From: Symploca sp. SIO1C2
GTDB lineage: Bacteria > Cyanobacteriota > Cyanobacteriia > Cyanobacteriales > Coleofasciculaceae
Direction of reading: 5' to 3'
Assembly (NCBI GenBank): GCA_010672925.1
Contig: JAAHFP010000009.1
Coordinates: 1 to 55,613 of the forward strand
DNA length: 55,613 bases
Part shown: piece after piece, positions 27,101-37,201 of the stretch
How the letters are laid out: each line of letters begins with the position of its first letter
Numbering within the stretch: the stretch's first letter is position 1
Position numbers and translations under genes: made by a program
The notes under the pieces: generated by a model
The model's database searches: none
Seen by the model: the letters and a program-made list of their open reading frames with translations, nothing else
What the model was told of the DNA's origin: nothing

Positions 27101-28418
27101 ACAAGGTATCGATATTATTCACAGCTGTGCCAATCACCTCCTCACCCTGATTAACGATATTTTAGATATCTCCAAAATCGAAGCAGGAAAATTAGAGCTT
27201 ACGCCTCAAGAAGTACGTTTTCCTAAATTCTTATTGGAGGTTGTGAAAATGTGTCAAATTCGTGCTCAGGACAAATATCTTGCCTTTGCTCATCAATTTT
27301 CTCCTCAATTACCTAATGTGGTTCAGGTTGATCAAAAACGACTACGCCAAGTTTTAATTAATTTGCTAGGTAATGCTATCAAATTTACCGATACTGGCAA
27401 TGTTACTTTTAAAGTAAGCGTTATTCCTCAAAATCTAAAGATAAATGACCAAGGAGAAATGACAAATAAAAAAATTCGCTTCCAAATTCAAGATACCGGT
27501 ATTGGTATAGCAGTAGCCAAACTCAACCAAATTTTTGAGCCTTTTGAACAAGTGGCAGAAAAGAGACACATAGCACAAGGCACTGGACTTGGGTTAACTA
27601 TTACCACCAATATCCTGAAGATGATGGGCAGTCAACTCCAAGTTGAAAGTACTTTGGGAAAAGGAAGTACCTTTTGGTTCGATTTAAGTTTGCCTTCAAC
27701 CTACAAATCCCTTGATTTCCCCTCTGTCAAATCCTACAAAAAAATTATGGGCTACCAAGGTGAAAAAAAGAAAATTTTGGTAGTAGATGACCGCTATGAA
27801 AATCGTGCCGTGATCCTCAGTTTACTCGAACCAATCGGCTTTGAAGTTAGAGAAGCAGCTAATGGAGAAGAAGGTCTCACACAAGCTCAGGAGTTTAGAC
27901 CAGATTTGATCATTATTGATCTGTTAATGCCTGTCATCAACGGTTTTCAACTAGCCCACCGCCTCAGGGAGTTACCAGAGTTTAAAAAGACTATTTTGCT
28001 AGCATGTTCTGCCACAGTATCTAATGTTTACCAACTCCGGAGCCAGAAAGCAGGATGTAATGATTTTCTACCCAAGCCTCTTTCTAAGAGAGATTTACTC
28101 GAAAAAATTCAAAATTATTTGGGACTGTCATGGGTTTATCAAAACAATGATCAATTGTCAATTAAAAAATCTCAACCTGTGACTGATTCCTTAACAGATA
28201 TTCAGAGCCAAGAGCTTATACCTCCCCCTATGGAAGAATTAAATGTTATGTATGATTTAGCTAGGAAAGGTCTAATTGACAGCCTTATCGAGCAAACTGA
28301 AAAGCTGAAAGCAATGGATAGACAATATCTGCCTTTTGCTGAAAAAATTCAGATCCTAGCTGAAAAATTTAAAATTAAAGAAATTAGACAGTTTATTCAA
28401 CAGTTTTTGGTGGTATAG
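24144..28418 (+). CDS. Five-GAF hybrid histidine kinase with cyanobacteriochrome-like domains
   Basis: 1424 residues, soluble. Five GAF domains lie at about 55-195, 236-380, 408-550, 595-740 and 775-895. GAF1 and GAF2 each contain the DXCF motif (D108-H-C110-F; D289-H-C291-F) and the canonical bilin Cys-His (C138-H139; C319-H320). GAF3 has lost both cysteines (G463-H-Y-F; Y493-Y494). GAF4 resembles red/green cyanobacteriochromes ([15 protein letters not shown]) with Cys680-Tyr681. GAF5 is shortened and lacks the chromophore region. Then come coiled coil, HisKA with His959 ([12 protein letters not shown]), HATPase_c ([21 protein letters not shown]), a receiver with Asp1259 (IIDLLMP) and a helical tail. 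A photosensory role is inferred. Confidence 0.92.
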   Translation: MTLNSKTSPTTNVNLSPSSQNNQIKTESTPVSSYEAQIKILAGVINRIRKPLKLSEIFQWTATEVRKLLTADRVAVFRFYPERDWEGEFVSEDTVPEWDSVLTKRVYDHCFGERFAPLYQQGSVQAVANIYEEGLSDCHGEILAKFQVRANLVVPVLLGQQLWGLFCIHQCSSSRHWQDTEIEFVQQIAESFGVALQQAKYFNKAKTKTVQLAKVVEQERTVAQVVSKIRQSLDLQTVFNSTTAEVRQLLKADRVALFRFYPERDWEGEFVAEDVGATWDTVLTKRVYDHCFGERFVSLYQQGQIQAVTDIYAGELSECHTEILGKFQVRAHLVVPVLQEQNLWGLLCIHQCEQPRQWSSHEIAFVKRIAEHFSIAVQQAGLLAQAQYQTQQQKALTGVIVRIRESLNLETIFQTTVTEVRQLLKTDRVVVFRFDQTESWEGEFIFEDLAPGLDSVMAAKINGHYFSEQFLPLYKQGKIQAIADIYQADLEGYYVQILERFKVRANIVVPLLAEENLWGLLCAHQCEIPRQWKASEVEFFTQIAEQLGIALKQDQYVQQVKTQTTKIAEAAERERVAERRKLLAATVDKIRQSLDIDKIFQTTTQEVLQLLKAERVAIYRFNADWSGEFVAEALAEEWSPVVGIKLVIEDTYLQETKGGRYAAQDTLAVDDIYRAGYSDCYISLLEELEAKAYAIAPILEGQKLWGLLAIYQNSASRHWEKEEVELLAQIAGQLGIALQQAESLKQVQLQAIELKKATERQQALARTIEHIRQSLDLDTIFQTTTQEVRQLLGVERVAIYRFNPDWSGEFVADSISIVDGYNQLTLSQPQLTDILSHTNPQGKYPHSETFVPISQGDKLWGLLVVYQNSQPRYWQEEETNLLAQIGNQLGIALQQAELLRQTKQQTEELAQNLRDLKRMEKVEYLLEELEKAKEAAVTVAEQSEVANRAKSRFLAHMSHELRTPLNGILGYTQTLQRASNLTPQQQQGIDIIHSCANHLLTLINDILDISKIEAGKLELTPQEVRFPKFLLEVVKMCQIRAQDKYLAFAHQFSPQLPNVVQVDQKRLRQVLINLLGNAIKFTDTGNVTFKVSVIPQNLKINDQGEMTNKKIRFQIQDTGIGIAVAKLNQIFEPFEQVAEKRHIAQGTGLGLTITTNILKMMGSQLQVESTLGKGSTFWFDLSLPSTYKSLDFPSVKSYKKIMGYQGEKKKILVVDDRYENRAVILSLLEPIGFEVREAANGEEGLTQAQEFRPDLIIIDLLMPVINGFQLAHRLRELPEFKKTILLACSATVSNVYQLRSQKAGCNDFLPKPLSKRDLLEKIQNYLGLSWVYQNNDQLSIKKSQPVTDSLTDIQSQELIPPPMEELNVMYDLARKGLIDSLIEQTEKLKAMDRQYLPFAEKIQILAEKFKIKEIRQFIQQFLVV

Positions 28419-28429
28419 CGCTGACTTGA

Positions 28430-28616
28430 AAGTAAGGAACAGGGAACAGGAAATAGGGAATAGGGAATAGGGAATAGGGAACAGCAGTGCTCCTACTTTC
28501 ATTACCTGGTGGTGAAAAAATTTTTTCATTGGGACTGCCTCCTGCCTCCTGCCTCCTGCCTTCTGCCCTCTGCCTCCTGCCTCCTGCCTTCTGCCCCCTG
28601 CCTCCTGCCCTCTGCC
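28430..28616. repeat. GGGAATA and TGCCTCC/TGCCTTC heptamer arrays
   Basis: Convergent spacer between the kinase and glmM. There are GGGAATA-type units at about 28450-28482 and CTGCCTC/CTGCCTT units at about 28536-28616, running up to the glmM stop codon. Confidence 0.8.
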
Positions 28617-30092
28617 TTAAGCAACTACTAAGTTTTGTTCCACCACGGTAACCAATTGCGATGTCCACTCCTGAACCAGTTCAGTAGTAGCCGCTTCTAC
28701 CATCACCCGAATAACTGGTTCCGTACCAGAAGCACGTACCAGAATTCTGCCTTGGTCTCCCATTGCGGATTGACCCTGAGCGATCGCATTTTTGAGAGCA
28801 TCACATTCTTCCCAATGTAGGCGGCGCTCCCGGTCTTCTACCCGGACATTGTGCAGTAACTGTGGGTAGGTTTGGAAGCTTTGGTCTACTAGCTTAGTCA
28901 AAGGAACACCAGATTGGCGTACCAAAGAGGCTATATGTAAGGCAGTTAGCAAACCATCACCAGTGAAGCTGTAGTGGTGGCAAAGAATATGTCCTGATTG
29001 CTCACCCCCCAGCATTGCTCCAGTTTCCAGCATTTGAGCCTGAACATATTGATCCCCCACTTTGGTGCGCATAAAGTTGCCACCTAACTGCTGCCAAGCA
29101 CGTTCAAAACCCAAATTGGCCATAACCGTAGCCACAATCAAATCTCCCGGCAGCTTACCCGCCTGACGTAAAGTTTGACCCCAGAAATAGAGAATATAAT
29201 CCCCATCGACAACTCGACCCTGCCCATCTACGGCTAATACCCGGTCAGCATCACCATCGAAAGCAAAGCCAATATCCGCTGAATGCTCCTGCACCGCTGC
29301 GGAGAGGATATCGAGATGAGTCGAACCACAATTGACATTAATGCGATCACCATCTGGTTGGTTGTGTAGGCAGATCACTTCTGCTCCCAACTCAGCAAAT
29401 ACTGGCTCAGCTATCTGCACACAAGCTCCCCAAGCCAAATCCAGTACAATCCGCATACCTCGTAAATCTGTAACCGATTTCAGAGGAGAGTGTAGTGATT
29501 TAATATAGTCGGCAATTAATTCAGGACGGGAATAATGCTTACCCCAGGTATTGGTAGCGAAAGGATTACCAGCGAAACCTCTTAAACCTTCTTCAATTTT
29601 CTTTTGCAACACCGCTGAAAGCTTTGCACCTATTGAGCTAAAGAACTTAATGCCGTTGTCTTCCGGAGGATTATGACTAGCGGAAATCATAACTCCTCCT
29701 ATGGCTTCAGTCGCAGCAGTGAGATAAGCAACACCAGGAGTAGTACATAACCCTAAGTTCCATACCTCCAACCCTGCGGAAGTCAAACCTGCCGCTAGAG
29801 CCATTGCTAGCATATCACCGGAGTTACGGGAATCTTGTCCCATAACCACAGGACCAGGCGCTGATGCTTCCTCCTGTAATACTTTACCTGCCCAAAAACC
29901 AACTTGTAATGCTAAATCTGCACTCAAAAGCTCTCCGGCTCTTCCCCGGATGCCATCAGTGCCAAACAAAGGAGTTTTCGGTAATACCGTCGGATAGTTC
30001 CTAAGGCTAAAATTTTTTGCGGACTTCTGCTGATGTCTCTGGGACTGCTCAACCAAAGTCAAATTCTGATTTTCTATAGGGGATGTAACCAT
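28617..30092 (-). CDS. glmM: Phosphoglucosamine mutase GlmM
   Basis: 491 residues. It converts glucosamine-6-phosphate to glucosamine-1-phosphate for UDP-GlcNAc and peptidoglycan synthesis. [14 protein letters not shown] (43-56), active-site Ser139 in [16 protein letters not shown], the metal-binding [11 protein letters not shown] loop, the sugar-specificity GEQSGH segment and the C-terminal [15 protein letters not shown] phosphate loop are all present. The N-terminus is about 40 residues longer than in E. coli GlmM, a feature seen in cyanobacterial members; a later start is possible. Start ATG at 30092. Confidence 0.96.
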   Translation of the reverse strand: MVTSPIENQNLTLVEQSQRHQQKSAKNFSLRNYPTVLPKTPLFGTDGIRGRAGELLSADLALQVGFWAGKVLQEEASAPGPVVMGQDSRNSGDMLAMALAAGLTSAGLEVWNLGLCTTPGVAYLTAATEAIGGVMISASHNPPEDNGIKFFSSIGAKLSAVLQKKIEEGLRGFAGNPFATNTWGKHYSRPELIADYIKSLHSPLKSVTDLRGMRIVLDLAWGACVQIAEPVFAELGAEVICLHNQPDGDRINVNCGSTHLDILSAAVQEHSADIGFAFDGDADRVLAVDGQGRVVDGDYILYFWGQTLRQAGKLPGDLIVATVMANLGFERAWQQLGGNFMRTKVGDQYVQAQMLETGAMLGGEQSGHILCHHYSFTGDGLLTALHIASLVRQSGVPLTKLVDQSFQTYPQLLHNVRVEDRERRLHWEECDALKNAIAQGQSAMGDQGRILVRASGTEPVIRVMVEAATTELVQEWTSQLVTVVEQNLVVA

Positions 30093-30681
30093 AATCTAAA
30101 TTTTCCTCACACAAACACACTCATACGTGAGGGATAATAACACTTTATTCACGTTCTGCTGCTTTGTCATTGATCAAATGTCATAAGTCATTAGCAGCAA
30201 GGACTCTCTCGCTCTACTGAGCCTAACTGCTGCCAGGAAGAGAGGTTATTGGTGGACAGAAGGGGCAATTCTTCTGGGCAGGTTTTTGAAGTAATAAGCA
30301 TTAGAAGGCAGGAGGCAGGAGGGACAAGAGTTTTCTCTGCCTAAAAAGAAGTCAAAAACTACTCATATCAAGGAATTCAGCCGTACCTTTTTATTTTTAG
30401 TTTCAGCAAGAGTAATAAGCGCCTAACGGCGAATTAAGAATTAAGAATTAAGAATTAAGAATTCATTAATTGAATCGCAAAAAAAGGCTGCAAACTAATC
30501 ATATCAAGGTTTTCAGACCTAAATCAGTGTTTTTTAGTTTCTGAAGAGTAATAAGTAATAGTTAATAGGTAATAAGCCAATAGTTCAGGATGGATTACCC
30601 GGTAAAAGAGCAAGGTTTCTGGAGCTAAAAGGTATGATATCTTTGACTAGCTTGGTAAGAAAATCTTTAAAAGACTCTCTT
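30093..30681. repeat. Long spacer with AATTAAG array and an imperfect direct repeat
   Basis: No gene is recognised. AATTAAG units are at about 30431-30463. Two related blocks, about 30355-30415 and 30485-30560, share ACT-ATCATATCAAGG, TTCAG, TTTTTAGTTTC and AGAGTAATAAG in order. The segment AAGCATTAGAAGGCAGGAGG (30299) repeats the sequence after tatC. Confidence 0.5.
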
Positions 30682-30981
30682 TCAAAAACCAGCATCTGAC
30701 AACAATTGTTCCATTGTCTCCCAGCTGATTCCTTGCTGAAGATAATGAGGGGCACTAGGGTTGTAGGGACTAGCCACTCGATCTATATTGATAATCTTGG
30801 CTTGTGGTGGTAAGACTGGTACATCTGGGTCAAAAGAAGTTGGGTTCATTAAAGAACTAGAAAAGCCTTTGTAAATGGCAATTTGGTCTTCCACCCCTGC
30901 AATCTCAGCAGTAACAATTAAGACTTCTTGGGGGTGCTTTATCGTGTACTGCTCTAAGCGCCATCCAATCGTATCAGTCAT
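30682..30981 (-). CDS. Conserved cyanobacterial protein of unknown function, 99 aa
   Basis: A compact 99-residue protein that looks genuinely coding: DTIGWRLEQYTIKHPQEVLI, EDQIAIYKGFSSSLMNPT, INIDRVASPYNPSAPHYLQQ and WETMEQLLSDAGF. The hydrophobic and charged pattern suggests a small alpha/beta fold with no membrane segment or signal. I recall similar proteins from many cyanobacteria but know no function. Start ATG at 30981. It stands alone between repeat-rich spacers. Confidence 0.72.
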   Translation of the reverse strand: MTDTIGWRLEQYTIKHPQEVLIVTAEIAGVEDQIAIYKGFSSSLMNPTSFDPDVPVLPPQAKIINIDRVASPYNPSAPHYLQQGISWETMEQLLSDAGF

Positions 30982-31077
30982 AGTACATTTGGCAATTGTT
31001 AATTTATTTTAGTTTAAGGCAAATGTAGGAGCGTCAATGGTATAGACCTTTAAAAAACAATCCTAGCAAAGTGTACC

Positions 31078-31135
31078 AATTCTCCATTCCCAATTCCCAA
31101 TTCCCAATTCCCAATTCTCCATTATCAATTATCCA
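31078..31135. repeat. CCCAATT heptamer array
   Basis: About five CCAATTC/CCCAATT units (31083-31116), followed by degenerate ATTATCAATT-type units that reach into the stop region of the next gene. Confidence 0.75.
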
Positions 31136-33107
31136 TTCTCAAAAGTTTTTCAATTGTTTGCAGACGATTGTCCCAGACTTGCACTTGATAAGGTTTTTCT
31201 GTACCATAGTCCCGCATCCATTTGGGAAATCGTGAACGAAATGAGGATAGAAGCGATTGTGCTTTAGATACATTGGATTTTGATGGTTCTTCTGCTACTG
31301 ACTCAAGTAAGACAGAGAGTTCCTCAGCTTGTCTGCTCCACTGAGACAAAGCCGGTTCTTGCATGTTGAGTTGGTTATTTTCCAACAAAAAACCCCATTC
31401 TCGCAATAATGTTTGATAGCGATTTGCAGCTGTTTTTAATGGCTGGCGGTAGGGTACTGGTTCAGGATTAGTATCGGCTTCTGGTCCTTGGGTGAGACGG
31501 AAGATATCGTGTAAATTCTCATTGAGATTCTCGGCGGCGAATAGTGCATAGCCACCAACAGGCAAATCCCGCAGTAGTTGAATTTGGTCAACTGCTACAA
31601 CATCTGGCAACTGCAACAGCCGAATTCCTGGTACAATTAGAGAGCGAGTACGGTCTGAAACACTGACAACAGGTTGGGTTAGTTGTTGCAAGCTGTCCGT
31701 ATCTAGGGCATAGGTCATGGGTACTATCAGGTCAACGTGACCCTGCTCAGCCCAAGTCTCCCAATGTTGTTGTATTTTACGTATACGATCAGGACGGAGA
31801 ATAGGAAAGACAGCGGCGGAAAGGATCAAGTCAGGATTTTGTTGCCGTAGCTTTTTGGAAGCTGATGCCACGAAACGATCTACTTGCTGAGTGCGAAAAT
31901 CCGTCCACTCTCGCCACAAATTGCGATCGCGTAGTCTAATGGTAGCCGGATCGACACCAGTTTTTTGGTGAAATTGCTGACGTGCGACCATGCTATAACC
32001 ATGGGTCTGATTTACATTAGGGTCTTGGAAGGGGTAGCGAATATAGTCGAATTGAATACCATCTACCTTATATTTACTAGCAATCTCTTCTAGCAGGGAA
32101 ATAAGGTAACGCTGCACTTCTGGATTAGCAGGGTCGAAAAATGCCTTTTTGGTGTCTGGGTGAAAGGCACGTCCTCTCTGATCAAGATTCGCCCAATCTG
32201 GATTGGCTTCTAATACTGGTCCGAGGTAGTCTACTGGTTGGTTGAGTAAAAGATTGTGACGCTGATTGGCTGCGGCAAAGATCCAAACCCAAGCGTGCAA
32301 CTCCATTTCCCGCTCATGAGCCAACTTAACTGCTGCGGCTAGAGGGTCCCAACCCCGAACCAAGGGATTCTGTTCTGGAGCGACAGTACTAGGATAAATC
32401 GGATAACTGGCATTAACTGTTTCAAAAAATACCGTATTAAAACCAGCTGCGGCTAGCTGATCGAAGAGTTTGGCTAAATCTTTCTCTGACCTAGCTCTAA
32501 CAATAGTACCCCGGTCTAACCAGATTGCCCTAATTTCTGGCTGAGCTAGTTTACGATCCAGGGGATAATTATCCCAGAGTAGGCGTCGCGTCTGAGTCCA
32601 CTCTTGTCTTGCTCTAGGGAAATCTTTTTTAGCGATCGCATCGCGGAAATTTTGCAGACCTCTTCTCGCTTGGACTAAGGTTGGGTTGGTAGATTGAGGG
32701 TTGCTACTAGCGGAAGCCGATAATTCTTTCGTCGTCTCAGTAGACTGCTCTGCCAATATTTTTTCTATAGTAGTACTGAGGGAAAAATCTAGATCACCGT
32801 TAGCGGCTTCCGCAGCTAGTAGAGCACTTTCAAAACGACCAATTAACCCTTCCAACTCCTGGAGCATCGCAGTCACTTCTACTGCTGTCAAGTCTACCTT
32901 TTGAGGGATTGACCCTTGAGCTGGAACCACGACTCTTTCAGCTTTAGCTCCAGTTTCTAGGAGCAGTACACCTAGTGCCAGCAGGCAAGATGTTTTGAGG
33001 AAGGAGACAGTTGACTCCTTAATGGTTCTTTTCTGGTTAACTGGTAGGCTATTTCTGCCCTGTGGCACTAGATTCAGTAACTTACCCATCAACATACGCA
33101 AGCCCAT
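31125..33107 (-). CDS. GHL10/DUF187-type glycoside hydrolase, exported
   Basis: 660 residues. A hydrophobic signal-like segment (about 33-53: SFLKTSCLLALGVLLLETGAKA) is followed by a helical N-terminal region. The COG1649 domain starts at about 193, with EIRAIWLDRGTIVRARSEKD, then AGFNTVFFETVNASYPIYPS, HEREMELHAWVWIFAA, DGIQFDYIRYPFQDP and LIVPMTYALDT. This is the TIM barrel of the FenI/YddW family, thought to cut denuded peptidoglycan or extracellular polysaccharide. The C-terminal 110 residues are helical and specific to cyanobacteria. Start ATG at 33107; ATGs at codons 5 and 7 are alternatives. Confidence 0.88.
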   Translation of the reverse strand: MGLRMLMGKLLNLVPQGRNSLPVNQKRTIKESTVSFLKTSCLLALGVLLLETGAKAERVVVPAQGSIPQKVDLTAVEVTAMLQELEGLIGRFESALLAAEAANGDLDFSLSTTIEKILAEQSTETTKELSASASSNPQSTNPTLVQARRGLQNFRDAIAKKDFPRARQEWTQTRRLLWDNYPLDRKLAQPEIRAIWLDRGTIVRARSEKDLAKLFDQLAAAGFNTVFFETVNASYPIYPSTVAPEQNPLVRGWDPLAAAVKLAHEREMELHAWVWIFAAANQRHNLLLNQPVDYLGPVLEANPDWANLDQRGRAFHPDTKKAFFDPANPEVQRYLISLLEEIASKYKVDGIQFDYIRYPFQDPNVNQTHGYSMVARQQFHQKTGVDPATIRLRDRNLWREWTDFRTQQVDRFVASASKKLRQQNPDLILSAAVFPILRPDRIRKIQQHWETWAEQGHVDLIVPMTYALDTDSLQQLTQPVVSVSDRTRSLIVPGIRLLQLPDVVAVDQIQLLRDLPVGGYALFAAENLNENLHDIFRLTQGPEADTNPEPVPYRQPLKTAANRYQTLLREWGFLLENNQLNMQEPALSQWSRQAEELSVLLESVAEEPSKSNVSKAQSLLSSFRSRFPKWMRDYGTEKPYQVQVWDNRLQTIEKLLRMDN

Positions 33108-33194
33108 GCTTTAGAAACAATTCTTAATCATAATACTTAAATAAGCATTAATATTCTGGAAAAACAAGGAAGAAGGCAAACAAACCACCTTTCA

Positions 33195-33241
33195 ATCTCT
33201 GCCTTCTGCCTTCTGCCCTCTGCCCTCTGCCTTTTGCTATA
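33195..33241. repeat. Partial family B element (one end plus heptamer core)
   Basis: CTTTCAATCTCTGCC, then TTCTGCC/CTCTGCC units, ending CTTTTGCTATA at 33241. This matches the right half of the element at 53610-53724; the left half is missing or diverged. Confidence 0.6.
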
Positions 33242-33271
33242 TAATTAATTGGTTTCATTGAGGGAAGCATC

Positions 33272-33952
33272 ATGGCGAAGATAAAAATAACACAGAACAC
33301 AATATTTAAACAAAGCACAGCAGATTCCAGTTCTTTGCCACCATCTCAGTTACTTAATGTTCCCTATGACACGACCTTTGAAGTAAACTCATATAAATTA
33401 GATAACAACCATTACTATTTGAATTTACCTGGTAACCTGGGAAATTATCGTTCTTGGTATGTCTACGAAGGTCATGTCCAATTCCAGGATAAATATAGTT
33501 TAGGCTACGTTGCTACCAGGAAAGATGACCTTCCTTTGCGTTCCAGTCCAGGTAAACAGGAACCGATCAAGAAATCTTTGTCTCCCGGCACGATAGTTGA
33601 GATTGATGAATCTGATATTGTAACTGTAGACGGAGAAGACTGGTGTTATGGTGGTGAGCCAGGAGCGAAAGAAGAAGACCGTGGCTGGATGGGTAGAGAG
33701 TATATCAGGTTAAAAAAATATGCACGACCTGGTTATGTTGACACCCCACAAAGTCCCCTAGCTGTAAGGTTTGAACCAAGCAACCTGTCAGAAAAACTTA
33801 CTGAACTGCCCAAGGGAACTCCAGTTGAGGTTTGGGGTCAACCTACTGCTGGTCCTGGTTCTAGTAAGGGATGGCTTTTTGGTCATGCTACCCAAGGTAC
33901 AGAGCAAAACCAATTTGGCTGGATGGCTTTAGATTTTCTCGCTTCTCTTTAG
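33272..33952 (+). CDS. SH3-like repeat protein, 226 aa
   Basis: No signal peptide or membrane segment. Three SH3b-like units can be seen: residues 1-70 (KITQNTIFKQSTADSSSLPP, WYVYEGHVQF), 77-147 (GYVATRKDDLPLRSSPGKQE, GWMGREYIRL) and 153-226 (GYVDTPQSPLAVRFEPSNLS, WLFGHATQGTEQNQFGWMAL). Units 2 and 3 have the classic LxLRxxPs pattern. Bacterial SH3 repeats often bind cell-wall or protein ligands; the target here is unknown and the product appears cytoplasmic. Start ATG at 33272 after GGGAAGCATC. Confidence 0.75.
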   Translation: MAKIKITQNTIFKQSTADSSSLPPSQLLNVPYDTTFEVNSYKLDNNHYYLNLPGNLGNYRSWYVYEGHVQFQDKYSLGYVATRKDDLPLRSSPGKQEPIKKSLSPGTIVEIDESDIVTVDGEDWCYGGEPGAKEEDRGWMGREYIRLKKYARPGYVDTPQSPLAVRFEPSNLSEKLTELPKGTPVEVWGQPTAGPGSSKGWLFGHATQGTEQNQFGWMALDFLASL

Positions 33953-34277
33953 TTTCCCTTAAATATCCCCGACTTCTTCTTCAAGTTTGTCGAGTAGTCA
34001 TACCCAATCCGGTATCGATATACCTGCTATAACCACATTGTAGAGACGCGCCATGGCGCGTCTCTACAGGGATTTCACGGTTTCTCAAAACGGCTCTATT
34101 GTAACCGGATTTGGTATTACCGGTTCACTACAGAAGTCGAAGATCTAGACTCAGGGCGGGTTTTGTTCCAAAGTTATCTTGAATTGTTCCAGATTATCCC
34201 TAAACCCGCCCCTACATATTTACAAGATTTTTTCCCAATTCTAAATTCTAAATTCTAAATTCTAAATTCTAAATTCT
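33953..34277. repeat. Spacer with families E and C and a TTCTAAA array
   Basis: A perfect 28-bp palindrome lies at 34040-34067 (arms GTAGAGACG). A family C element is at 34153-34215 (AGGGCGGGTTTTG to CCTAAACCCGCCCCTACA). ATTCTAA heptamers lie at about 34236-34276. No gene. Confidence 0.75.
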
Positions 34278-36038
34278 CTACAATATCCCAGACTGTACTC
34301 GCCAAAGGGTGGCATAAATTCCCTGTTGCGCCAACAATTCCTCGTGGGTTCCTTGCTCCACTAATTTGCCTTGCTCCAGAACATAAATACAGTCAGCATT
34401 GCGCACAGTAGAAAGACGATGAGCGATCGCGATCGTTGTTCGATTTTGAGTAATCTTTTCTAGGGAGCGCTGGATGGCAGCTTCTGTCTCATTATCCACT
34501 GCGGAGGTTGCTTCATCAAGAATAAGCACTGGAGGGTCTTTTAAAATTGCTCTAGCGATCGCAATCCGCTGTTGTTGTCCTCCAGATAATTTTTGACCTC
34601 TTTCTCCAATAATTGTCTCATAACCTTGGGGTAATTGGTCGATAAATTCTTGGGCTTCGGCGATTTCTGCTGCTGCTCTAATTTCTGATAAAGTAGCATC
34701 AAAACTGCCGTAAGCGATATTCTCTCTGACAGTGCCATGAAATAGAAACACATCCTGGCTAACTAAACCGATGGCACGACGTAAATCTGGTAACTGCAAT
34801 CGATTAATTTCAATGCCATCAAGGGTAATTATCCCTTTCTGTACTTCATATAATCGCAACAAGAGTTTTACCAAGGTACTCTTACCGGAACCAGTAGCAC
34901 CGACAATACCAACAGTTTTACCGGCAGGGATGTGTAGGGAAAGATGCTGGATAGCTGGAGACCGATGGCGGTAAGCAAAGGTGATATCTTGTAAAACTAA
35001 TTCTCCCTCTACTTTGCTCACGGGTAAGGCAATTTCTCCGGAATGGACAGCGATGGGAGTATCCAGCAAATTCATCACCCTAGTAGTAGAAGCCATTGCC
35101 CGTTGATACTGGTCTAGAGTATTACCGAGGCGGGTTAAAGGCCAAAGCAAGCGCTGGGTCATAAACACTAATACACTGTAGGTGCCGACAGATAGCCTGC
35201 CTGCTGCTGCTTCCATGCCACCAAACAGCAGAATACTGGTAAAGCCGACTAAGATAATCATCCGAATCAAGGGGACAAAAGCAGCAGAAAGAGTGATCGC
35301 TCGTCGGTTACTAGTGCGGTAAGCTTGACTTTGGTCAGCAATTCTCCCTAATTCATAGGTTTCAGCGGTAAAACTTTTAATGGTGGTGATACCTATGAGA
35401 TTATTAGACAGTTGCCCATTAAGTAAACTCACCTGTTCTCGCACTTCAGCATAACGAGAAGCTAACAGACGCTGAAAAGCGATGGAACCCCAGAGGATAA
35501 AAGGTATCGGTAGAATAGTCATCCAAGCAACATTAGGAGCCAGGATCATAAAGGCAGTACCAATAATCACCACTGTGGTACTTACCTGGAGAATCTCATT
35601 AGCTCCTACATCTAGAAAACGTTCCAGTTGATTGATATCATCACTGAGAATCGACATCAACCCTCCGGTACTGCTGTCTTCAAAGTAAGCTAATTCCAGG
35701 GATTGCAAATGTTCATAGGCATCTAAACGCAAGTCATGCTGCATAGCTTGGGCTAGATTACGCCATAGTCGATTGTAGATATATTGAAACAGGGATTCTA
35801 AGCCCCAGACAAGGAAGCTGAGAGCAACTAGAACTAATAGTTGACTAAAAGTATCGGTAATACCTAGTTTAGCGATGAAAGAGTCCTGTTGTTGAACTAT
35901 CACATCCACCGCCGCACCAATTAAAACTGGTGGTGCTAGATCAAATATTTTATTAAGAATCGAGCAAGCGATCGCTTGACCAATCAAAGTACGATATTTC
36001 TGACCGTAACTGAGTAGACGCAGGAGAGGAGAAGACAA
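34278..36038 (-). CDS. ABC exporter half-transporter (MsbA-like)
   Basis: 586 residues. The N-terminal transmembrane domain (about 15-310, six helices) is followed by a nucleotide-binding domain. This contains [20 protein letters not shown] (Walker A), Q-loop [15 protein letters not shown], signature [16 protein letters not shown], Walker [13 protein letters not shown] and the H-loop [11 protein letters not shown]. Such proteins work as homodimers or heterodimers to export lipids, peptides or drugs. There is no adjacent partner, so a homodimer is likely. The substrate cannot be read from sequence. Start ATG at 36038. Confidence 0.95.
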   Translation of the reverse strand: MSSPLLRLLSYGQKYRTLIGQAIACSILNKIFDLAPPVLIGAAVDVIVQQQDSFIAKLGITDTFSQLLVLVALSFLVWGLESLFQYIYNRLWRNLAQAMQHDLRLDAYEHLQSLELAYFEDSSTGGLMSILSDDINQLERFLDVGANEILQVSTTVVIIGTAFMILAPNVAWMTILPIPFILWGSIAFQRLLASRYAEVREQVSLLNGQLSNNLIGITTIKSFTAETYELGRIADQSQAYRTSNRRAITLSAAFVPLIRMIILVGFTSILLFGGMEAAAGRLSVGTYSVLVFMTQRLLWPLTRLGNTLDQYQRAMASTTRVMNLLDTPIAVHSGEIALPVSKVEGELVLQDITFAYRHRSPAIQHLSLHIPAGKTVGIVGATGSGKSTLVKLLLRLYEVQKGIITLDGIEINRLQLPDLRRAIGLVSQDVFLFHGTVRENIAYGSFDATLSEIRAAAEIAEAQEFIDQLPQGYETIIGERGQKLSGGQQQRIAIARAILKDPPVLILDEATSAVDNETEAAIQRSLEKITQNRTTIAIAHRLSTVRNADCIYVLEQGKLVEQGTHEELLAQQGIYATLWRVQSGIL

Positions 36039-36054
36039 GGGAGGTTAGGGGGTA

Positions 36055-36312
36055 GGTGGAGAATTGAGAATTGAGAATTGAGAATTGAGAATTGAGAATT
36101 GAGAATTGAGAATTGAGAATTAGGGAATACGGTATTTACCGCAAAGTGGGTAAATACCACGAACTCTTGAGTTATAAACCAGATCCAAATTTGGGTATCT
36201 AGTGCAGCGCGGCAGAAGTAACTGACCAGTTTGATATCGATATAATCTTTACTATATAAGCATTTTGAATTTTGAATTTTGAATTTTGAATTCCGCGCAG
36301 CGGTACTAGGAC
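36055..36312. repeat. GAGAATT array and family H element, inverted copy
   Basis: GAATTGA heptamers, about nine, lie at 36059-36121. From 36243, TATAATCTTTACTATATAAG, TTTTGAA heptamers and ATTCCGCGCAGCGGTACTAG form the inverted copy of the 23925-24000 block. Confidence 0.75.
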
Positions 36313-36314
36313 GA

Positions 36315-36536
36315 TTACTTGAGACATTCCCAATCCTGTTCTTCAAGCAAGGAACTGACTAAATCTCCTAAAGTTTTACCTTTACCTGCAATCGTAGCAG
36401 AAGGGGTTCGACGCAATAGTTGGGGTTCATTAGTGGAAAGAATGGTTACAATTACATGGGCTTTGGCTACTTTTGGTTCATCTGTTAACCACTGCACTTG
36501 ACCATTTTCGATCATGGCTTCATAGCTGGGAAGCAT
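36315..36536 (-). CDS. Solo antitoxin-like protein, 73 aa
   Basis: Reads MLPSYEAMIENGQVQWLTDE, then a hydrophobic strand HVIVTILS, and ends with IAGKGKTLGDLVSSLLEEQD and the stop. This matches a common cyanobacterial antitoxin pattern in which a short beta domain precedes a C-terminal toxin-binding tail. Intact relatives are normally followed at once by a PIN-type toxin gene. Here the stop is followed by heptamer repeats and no toxin. It is either orphaned or acts in trans. Confidence 0.72.
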   Translation of the reverse strand: MLPSYEAMIENGQVQWLTDEPKVAKAHVIVTILSTNEPQLLRRTPSATIAGKGKTLGDLVSSLLEEQDWECLK

Positions 36537-37201
36537 TACTCTCTCCTGGTAATGGTGTTAGATTTTATCCGTTGAGTTTAAGGTTATATGTCTAGTAGGT
36601 GTGTCCTAATCAGCCCCTAAATTTTATTTTGGGTTTGTCAGTAACTACCAGATGCAATCAGCTATGCTGGTGTTGTAGGCAATCACAAATTCTGATTCCC
36701 AGTCAATTATCACCCTGTAGGGGCGGGTTTAGGGATAACTTTACCCATTTTACCCAAATATTCAGTTCAAAACCCGCCCTAGCATCTTGCCCCAATCTGC
36801 GATCGCCTGCGTTATCTTACCCGAATATTGCCCTCAAAACCCTTCCTACCATCTTCCCCGAATCAGCATTGCCATTGCCCAAGTTATCGATTCACAACCA
36901 ATAAGCGATCGCTGCTAATACCTAGGTTATCGACAGGGCGGGTTTTGTATCCAGGTTATCTTTGATGTCCTTCTCATATCCCTAAACCCGTAGGGGCGGG
37001 TTTACGTGATTTATTGGATTCTAAACTCTCAATTATTTGTTGAGGAATTATTCCAGCAAGAAGCGGAAACTATGCTTAAATTCAGGTTTAACAAAGCGAT
37101 CGCTTGTCCGTTAGAATATTGGCTTGGTTGTAATTATCGTTACTTTTCATAATTCCATATGCTATATTAGCAACTGATTCGAGCTGTACAATCATTCCGA
37201 C
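36537..37201. repeat. Spacer with two family C elements
   Basis: Element copies lie at 36713-36780 (TGTAGGGGCGGGTTTAGGG to AAAACCCGCCCT) and 36933-37010 (AGGGCGGGTTTTG to CCCTAAACCCG, followed by GTAGGGGCGGGTTT). HIP1 octamers are at 36905 and 37096. The region lacks a convincing gene and probably carries the promoter of the CHAT-COP23 gene near 37140-37200. Confidence 0.7.
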
